Assembly (NCBI GenBank): GCA_015680685.1
Contig: MNCI01020320.1
Coordinates: 96,897-160,896, forward strand
Length of the DNA stretch: 64,000 bases
From: Gnetum montanum
Taxonomy: Eukaryota > Streptophyta > Gnetopsida > Gnetales > Gnetaceae
Direction of reading: 5' to 3'
Notes under the pieces: generated by a model
What the model was told of the DNA's origin: nothing
What the model saw: the letters and a program-made list of their open reading frames with translations, nothing else
Database searches by the model: none
Part shown: one piece after another, positions 57,561-64,000 of the stretch
Position numbering within the stretch: the stretch's first letter is position 1
How the letters are laid out: the number at the start of each line of letters is the position of its first letter
Position numbers and translations under genes: made by a program

Positions 57561-57893
57561 ATATTTATAACCATAAAAGTTAATCAACTTTGTTTCTACT
57601 AAAAATTTATCCTCTTACTCCGTAAAGCTTTTCATAAATGCAAACTTTAAACCACATAAAACAACTTAACTATGTTTTTATTGAAATTTAAATTCATTCC
57701 ATGATTTCGAATGTCTTATTTGTAATGTAAGCTAAAATAGCTTTCCATACTAATTTCTTGAATTGATTTACTCTAAGAATATTCTATTATTTTTCTTCTT
57801 AACATTTAAAATTTTTTTTCTTCAAGAATGATATTTTGAAAATTTACAAATAAGTTTCTAATGATGATAAATCATTAATGACTTGTGACGTTC
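57561..57893. other. AT-rich, no feature seen
   Basis: May include the N-terminal part of the LINE RT; no motif is clear enough to claim. Confidence 0.35.
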
Positions 57894-58455
57894 CATTCCT
57901 AGATGTCATGGAAAATGTTAAACGTATGTTATATTAGACATTATGTGTAAGAAGACAATATACCAAATGTCAAATATATGTAACATTAGACATTATGCGT
58001 AAAAGAAATATTAGGAAAAATGTAGAAAGAGAAAGAATATAATGCTTTATTGATATGGAATAGTATCTAGTTCATGCTCTGTGAGTGTTCCTTGGGGTTT
58101 TCTTTTTTTGGCATCTATCCCCTTAGAAGCAATCTAGCACTACCACCATGGTTAGGCTTATCATCGGCTAGAAGGGATGGCTAGTCCTCTTCTTGTCTCA
58201 CTTCACCCTGCTCTTGTGAGTTGCTTGTATCGGCTCCACCACTCCATGCTAGCATGACCTCTAATCTTGGATACAAATGCCTTAGGTCAAACCCCTAAGG
58301 TTACCTCAAGAGACATATCCATTATTACAATGTACCCTTTTGGGTCTCAATTACAATATGCCCTTTGGTGTCTTGTTACGATAGCAATAACACTTGTTAT
58401 GAAGAGGAACCATCTTTGTTATTCAGCAACATCATTTTGAAATGGGAACATTACA
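57894..58455. repeat. LTR-like sequence
   Basis: 562 bp, TGTGACGTTCCATT...AATGGGAACATTACA, so the ends are imperfect inverted repeats with TG/CA termini. Right after it, ATCTACCCCCTAAGG reads GGGGGTAGAT on the minus strand, as a polypurine tract would. This suggests the 3' LTR of a minus-strand element whose body is lost. Confidence 0.5.
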
Positions 58456-58869
58456 ATCTACCCCCTAAGGCTTTTTTTATCCTTGAACGAGTCCACGTTC
58501 ACTATATTTTTCCAGTTCCAATGCTTCTATTATGATCCTATGCTCTAATAATTTGATTTCTCCTTTGAACTTGAAGTTATTTCTTGCTTATTCTACATAC
58601 AAAATATATGTGAAAAGAGTATACATGGAAAATTAAAATTTTTTTATTAATACTTCATTTTCTAAGATAATGATAAGAAGTGAATTAAAGATTTATCAAC
58701 CACCAATCCTAGCCAAGGTCACACAAAGTCCAACTCGAATATGGTTATTCAAGTGAAGGCATGGCAAATCCTTTATTCCCAATTTTCATTATCCTATATA
58801 TTTACTTATCCAATTATAATACAAATCAAACAATACATAAAATAATAAGATTTATCAAAAGAAAGGGTG
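58456..58869. other. Unassigned stretch
   Basis: No motif recognised. It may be the tail of the element suggested by the adjoining polypurine-like tract. Confidence 0.35.
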
Positions 58870-59434
58870 AGATACTTCCTAATCTTGATCAACCTTATGA
58901 ACTAATGGAAGTAACTATAATTCTACCATAAGTGCTATATGATTAAATGCTCTTGTTTAAGATGGCAAAGCTTGATCTTGATTCTTCTCAACTTCTTCTT
59001 TAGAGATCAACTCTAGTAGCTTGGTAACTTGGAAGAATTAAATGTTGTACCAAATATAATCTAGAGTCTCAATGAAGAATGTTGTTAATCCATCCTCCTT
59101 AATCATAGTTGAGTAATTGGTAAACAGTGGTTCTTGATGGATACTATCCATCAACATCATATGTTCCTGAATTCTAGAATTTGATTTATTTATTGAAGAT
59201 TCAAAGTAAGCGGAATATGCACTAGCTAATGGAATTTCATATTGAATTGATGGAAACATCTTTTTCAAATTAGGTTCATCTTCAAAGGATTCTTTTACAC
59301 ATCCATATTTTAAGAATTGCTAGACACTACTTCCAACTTTTGCATTGAAATCTCCACAAAGAATAAATGATACTTGATCATTATAACTTAGGAATAACTT
59401 ATTCTTCAAGATTCCTTCTATTTGCTTAATCAAG
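58870..59434 (-). pseudogene. CCR4-type deadenylase pseudogene fragment
   Basis: The minus strand has VSFILCGDFNAKVGSSV, IPLASAYSAYFESSI, EPLFTNY, ETLDYIWYNI, LLELISKEEVEKNQDQALPS and NHIALMVEL. These match in order the C-terminal half of the exo/endonuclease/phosphatase domain of plant CCR4 proteins (GDFN, LVSAYSS, NEPLFTN, TLDYIFY, LLELLDE, KDTALPSPEWSS-DHIALLAEF), which shorten mRNA poly(A) tails. Three or four stops interrupt it and no intron is seen. Its 5' side is cut by the E5 LTR at 59435. Recognition is from memory of the family. Confidence 0.7.
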
Positions 59435-60262
59435 TGATGAGTCACGTCTAGGGTTACGTTGATGTGGCCTTGTCGATGGAGTGTCTATTTTTACCTATAA
59501 ATATGTGCTCACTCACTGTGTTTATGACATCTTTTTTCATAGTTGTAGTGGAGCTCCTACAATTTTGTCATTTGAAAGTTAGAATATTTTTCTAAGTGCC
59601 TACAATAGGAGTCAAAGAGTGTACGAATCTTTATTTAAGCATTGTTGTACTTAAGCACAGTAGTGTGTGTAGCAATAAAGATGATCTTTCTAATAATCTT
59701 GCAATACTTTGAAATAGATTAATTGTTTATTTATGCATCCAATGTTTTGTGCAATTTCCTTTAATGCTTTAAGTAATTAAATAATAAATTAATCTAAATT
59801 AAGCTAGTTTAAATAGTGATTATTTAAGCACATAAGTATGACCACTTCGAGAATACGCTTGATGCTTGGTAATCCTAGTAACGCTTAATGTTTGGTAACC
59901 CAATAGTGTTAAAATTGTTAAGGATGTGTACAGTAAATGGAAATAGTTGCTTATGTTAGGATTAGTTAGGTGTAGCTAGTTAGATTAAATTAGAAATTTA
60001 ACTATTTTATTTTATTCATTATTCTTTATCCTTAGATGTCTTAAAACACAAAACATAAAAATGATAAAAATCATATGCCTCAATTGCACTTAATCACACC
60101 TTTGCATTTCACAAGTGTAATTGGGAAGATAATGATTGCAATGGTTAGTTTTACTTCTTAGGGACTAGTGTAGTTAGAAGGCTATAAATCCACGAAATTA
60201 GATTACATGTGATTGCTTAGTGATTTGTATGGTTGGGCGTGGGGTCTCCTCGTCACTCATCA
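59435..60262 (+). repeat. E5 5' LTR
   Basis: 828 bp, TGATGAGTCACG...CACTCATCA. U3 is very short; the TATA box, CCTATAAATATG (near 59496), lies only about 60 bp from the start and GATATC palindromes are absent. AATAAAGATGATC is near 59672. Confidence 0.85.
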
Positions 60263-60283
60263 TTGGCATTATTATCGAGGACT
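60263..60283 (+). other. E5 primer-binding site, degraded
   Basis: TTGGCATTATTATCGAGGA, at the position of TTGGCACCGTTGTCGGGGA in E2; mismatches are mostly C-to-T or G-to-A. Confidence 0.65.
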
Positions 60284-60419
60284 TGTAGTTTGATACATGT
60301 GCTATCTAGGACTTAGTGAATATTATTTAAGATCAGTGAAACAAATCCTAAGGTCACAATCATTTAAAAAATTAACAGTTACAATTATAATTTATGGACA
60401 TTAAATTTTTCTCTAACCC

Positions 60420-62320
60420 AAAATGTCTTCTTTTCACAGGCATTATGATTCAAAACTGCCAATGCCCTAATAATTTAAAGTATTGTACACTCATCTAGAT
60501 GAGTTTGTACCTAATTTCACCTTCATCCTATATCAAGATAAACAACTACAGTAAAGAGATATGAAAGGCAATGTTGTGTTGCCTCTCAACCAATCTATTC
60601 TTGGGAAGTTACTCCAAACTCTTAAGAGGTTAGGAATCTAGGACCTCCATGATGAATACATTGTGCTAGATCATGACTATCATGACTATCATTCCACAGA
60701 AACACAACACAAATGAGATCTACACTAGGAGAAGCACCATGAAGCTATGAAGGGGAAATGGTTCACCAACTCCTTTTTCCTATTGAACCAAGATGACAAT
60801 GAGGATCCTTCCTCTAAGGGTTCTCAAGATGAAGATTTTCCATCCCTTGAATTTGATGAAGGGGGATTGAACCTGAATTTGCAATCAACTATCAACAATT
60901 AGGGTTTAGGCAAAAGTGGGAGTTGAGGTAGGGGCTCGAGCAAGCATCATGATGATAGGGAACCTAATGATTATGGTCATGACAAGTGAAGAGCAGGTGA
61001 TAGACATCATGGTGATGGCAGTCCTCCTCCCGCTTCATGCTCTTCATTTACATCTTCTTCTTCCTCCTATGAATCTAATCGAAACTATAGGAAATGAAAC
61101 TATGATGAAGGTGAATGACAAGATAATGATCGTAGACCTTACCATGATCAAAGTCATGGTAAGAAACATCATAGGAATCATTGAAATCATGATGATGATG
61201 AGCCCTTGTTGGAAAATCAAAACATGCTGAACATCATAGAGGTAGTTAGGATCCCAACTAGGCATGTGAAAGATAACAAAATCAAGTGGTTAGATATGAA
61301 CAATATCCCCAAATTTGAGAGGGGGTGGGGGGAGCTATAACGTAGATCCATAGACCCATCTTTAGGTCTTTCATGATACATATGCCTTACAAATCATAGA
61401 AAATGACTGGCAGAAACTTAAGCTATTTCATAGGACACTCATAAAAGAAGAAAAAAATTGGTATTGCTCCTTAGAGTTGAAATTCATCTATAGATGGAGT
61501 ACAATGCTTGAGTTGTTCAATGATAAATATTAGATCCACTCCAAAGTGTCCAATTTGAGAAAGCAAATCCAAGGCTAGTGATAAGGAACATATGAATCTT
61601 TGGATGTAGCCATTAGTAGGTATTATTCCCTTTTGCACATATGACCTAGCCATGGTTATTTTCAATGGGAGTAGCTTTGCCATATCATAGATGGGCTTTG
61701 ATTTGAAATGAGGAGAACTCTTGGGATCTATGCCCAAGGAAGATTGTTAGAACTAAGAGCCCATTAGATTTAGAGGCTAATTAAGTACGTTGTAAAAGAA
61801 GAAGGTGAGTTGAGAAAATGAGAAAATACTAAGGAGTATAACTAAAACCCTTCCATCAGAAAGAGAGAGGTTAGATTCTATGAAAGTGAGAGGGAGGCAC
61901 CACTTGATGAAGTGGTGTAGTGAAAAACCTTACCAATTTAAAAATCTATGTTTGAAATTTCAGCTAAGGTTGATAAAATGTTGGAATCTTTAGCTGAAAA
62001 ATTCTTAAACTTCTCTTAAATTTGTAGAAGAACAAGGTAGTGATTGTGATTGTAAGAGAAGGAAAGAAGTTGAACATGCCTATCAAAGGTGTAAAGGAAA
62101 GGTTGTGCTAGTAGAAGAGGTTATGGAGTTAGAATCAGATGATGATGGTGGGTGTGACATCTTTCAATATGAACATCCAAAGGGATGTTACCCTATTGTT
62201 TCACACTTACAGGAATCTGGGGTGTATGCTTTAAATCTTAGACTAGCACAGAGGAAAGCACCTAAAAGGCTACCTTATCCTTAAGAAAACCTAAGGAAGT
62301 TCCACCAACAAAAATAGGGT
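60420..62320 (+). pseudogene. E5 gag, broken
   Basis: Acidic and His/Asp/Arg-rich N-terminal region (to about 61210). The core then follows: NNIPKFE, HDTYAL, NDWQKLKLFHRTLI, WSTMLELFNDKY, LRKQIQG, SLDVAISRYYSLL, IIDGL and RTLGIYAQGRLLELRAH. A later segment, GGCDIFQYEHPKGCYPI-like near 62145-62200, matches E1. Stops and shifts are frequent. Confidence 0.65.
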
Positions 62321-62859
62321 TATTATCCAAGTGGAGCTCCACCATAATTGTATGAGCAATATCAGTAGTGGAAAAATCCATAGTTATGGGGGATGCCTCC
62401 ACCAAGGCAGTAGTACCCTTATAGGTAGCCAAATCCGTTTGGGTACTATGTTCAAGAACCCATGTCTCCATGTGACTCTTCCAATCATGCTTCTTTTTAG
62501 CATCACTACTACTGTCTAGAGTATTATAGAACTCATTCTGCATCTCATAGAGGAGAAACCCCATATTCCTATTCACCTTCTCATCCTTCAGCACATGTTC
62601 CTCCATCCTCAACCTAATTACCACTTGCTCCATCCATGCAGTGTGAAACTTCTACATAGTCATAACAACATAATGCTACTAGGGCTATTGACTTACAACT
62701 GGCTCCTCAACTGAGTGGTTCAGAACTTAGATATTGTAAAAGACCATTCTTTAGAACCAATAGCCTTAGTAAACCCTCACATACTTATGTAGTTTATTCC
62801 CCTATGTCTCCTTCATTCTCTACATCCATTCCTTTTGAGAGCCCTTCAAACGAAATGCC

Positions 62860-63340
62860 TCCCAAGATTCGCATAGTCATGTTAATCCATGTTGTATCTA
62901 ATTGGATCAAGGTTGGCAACCTTTCCAAGAATTCCACTTATCTACTTGTAGATTACTAGAAATAATCCATGCAAGGCTCTTCTCAATTTAGGTTCTAGTG
63001 TTAATATGATTTCTCACAAAATGTACAATGTTTGGAACCTAGCTCCTCTCAAGAAGAGCAACATCCATTTAGAATTAGCAAATTAGTCCATTGCTATTCC
63101 TTTGGAACTAGTGGAGGACATTGTAATCATTATTTATGGGTGGTTGTATCTTGTTGATTTCTTGGTAATCAAAGTTAACAATTGCAAGGGGGACTTTCCA
63201 ATCATTATGGGAAGGGCTTGGTTGAGCACTGTTGATGCATGAATGGACATCATAAATCTTTCCATGGAGATTTCTAAGGAAAATGCATTCAAAAAGATCA
63301 AGAAAAAGTAAGTTCCATGCATCACGTAACAACAATACAA
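62860..63340 (+). pseudogene. E5 aspartic protease
   Basis: Motifs in order: VVSNWIKVGNLS, CKALLNLGSSVNMIS (active-site loop with Asn where Asp is expected), LELVEDIV, YLVDFLVIKV, DFPIIMGRAWLSTVDA and VPCIT. It aligns with the E0 fragment at 5937-5361, including the Asn. Two or three stops are present. Confidence 0.65.
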
Positions 63341-63849
63341 GGTGCATTTATGTGAAAAAACTCTAGTCTATTAAAATCACATCAATCACAACATGCAGAA
63401 AGTGTTTAGATGAATTTAAAATCCAAAAGTGCCTATAGACAACAACCACAAAACAAGAGTATACATAATGATTGACAGTTAATTTTGAAAGTAGCATACT
63501 TTGCATGGAACTTACTAAGAAATTACTTATGCCTATGTTGAAGGCATGGATGTACTAGAGGAAGTACATTGCTAACTTTCCAATGATGAACCTAATGATA
63601 CTAATTGGAAAGAGTTGGAAATCCATGAAAGTTTAAAAAAAGAGCCCTTAGAGTTAAAAAATCTACTTATTGGCATGTAATATGCATTTTTGAAAAATGG
63701 AAAGCCAGTGATAATCAATGCCAACCTCTCTTTTAAGTAGAAAAGTATACTATTGAACGTTGTTAACAAATGGGCAACAACCTTTAGTTGGTCCTATCCT
63801 GAACTCATAGGGATTGATATTAAGATATGCTAGCATCAAATCTATACTT

Positions 63850-64000
63850 CTCAAGCCATAAAGCCAATGAGGCAACCACTACGACAGTTAAACCCCAAAT
63901 TGAAATAGATCATAAAAGAGGAAATTGAACAACTCTTCAGAGAAATATTCATCTATCCAATTATGGATAGCAAGTGGATTAGCCCACTTGTAATTGTGCT
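63850..64000 (+). pseudogene. E5 reverse transcriptase, first part
   Basis: MRQPLRQLNPKLK*IIKEE, then YPIMDSKWISPLVIV, matches the start of Tat/Athila reverse transcriptase (RRLNPxMKEVVRKE...IYPISDSxWVSPVxVVP). One TAG stop. The rest lies outside the window. Confidence 0.8.

Larger units (their letters stand above)
59435..64000 (+). mobile_element. E5: Tat/Athila-like element with polymerase, cut by window end
   Basis: 5' LTR (59435-60262), degraded tRNA-Asp-type primer site, gag, protease and the beginning of reverse transcriptase. It is the only family member here with polymerase sequence, so it is the type of element that could supply enzymes to E1-E3. This copy has many stops. It interrupts the CCR4-like pseudogene. 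Confidence 0.85.

Overview
This looks like nuclear DNA from a large, repeat-rich plant genome. I favour a gymnosperm-like seed plant, but the sequence does not settle the lineage. Most of the window is old, stop-riddled retrotransposon sequence in AT-rich DNA. Only one gene appears intact: a two-exon chalcone-synthase-like type III polyketide synthase (PKS) on the minus strand at 49313-50624. It sits in a compact GC-rich island with its own TATA box, several ACGT/G-box motifs upstream, and a poly(A) signal.

Layout, left to right. (1) 1-5937: the 3' part of a minus-strand Ty3/gypsy element of Tat/Athila type ('E0'). (2) About 6310-7850: a LINE reverse-transcriptase fossil, minus strand. (3) 9711-16696: a complete plus-strand Tat/Athila-like element ('E1') with two LTRs and a perfect ACTAT target duplication. 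(4) 16702-18807: unassigned DNA with an assembly gap. (5) 18808-29250: a plus-strand chromovirus-like Ty3/gypsy element with very long LTRs and a decayed gag-pol. (6) 29251-31797: a minus-strand fragment ('E4') abutting, and probably inserted into, the chromovirus 3' LTR. (7) 31798-about 38760: plus-strand 'E2' without a 3' LTR. (8) 39771-48609: complete minus-strand 'E3'. (9) The PKS gene. (10) 51413-55550: a minus-strand Ty1/copia element (Tork/Tnt1-like) with a perfect ATAAC target duplication, about 700 bp upstream of the PKS. (11) 56940-57560: a second LINE fossil. (12) 57894-58455: an LTR-like sequence. (13) 58870-59434: a pseudogene fragment of a CCR4-type deadenylase. (14) 59435-64000: 'E5', a plus-strand Tat/Athila-like element cut by the window end.

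E0-E5 are one family. Shared traits are TGATGA...TCATCA LTR ends, a TATA box followed by AATAAAGAT inside the LTR, and, where visible, a primer-binding site resembling the tRNA-Asp 3' end. E1, E2 and E3 carry gag but no recognisable reverse transcriptase or integrase. E5 keeps gag, protease and the start of reverse transcriptase. E0-E3 carry, after gag or protease, a conserved noncoding block and then an internal TATATATA element (preceded by short GATATC-type palindromes in E2 and E3, and by related motifs in E0 and E1). This resembles the palindrome-plus-TATA layout of the LTR U3. It is followed by a second ORF with a conserved globular domain and a coiled coil. This internal U3-like promoter with its private ORF is the best candidate in the window for an undescribed system. 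The working model is a non-autonomous family mobilised in trans by E5-like partners.

Premature stops in the old elements are mostly TAG where the family has CAG, as expected from long-term CHG methylation and deamination. Two single-N positions flanked by 40-42 bp repeats are almost certainly assembly artefacts.
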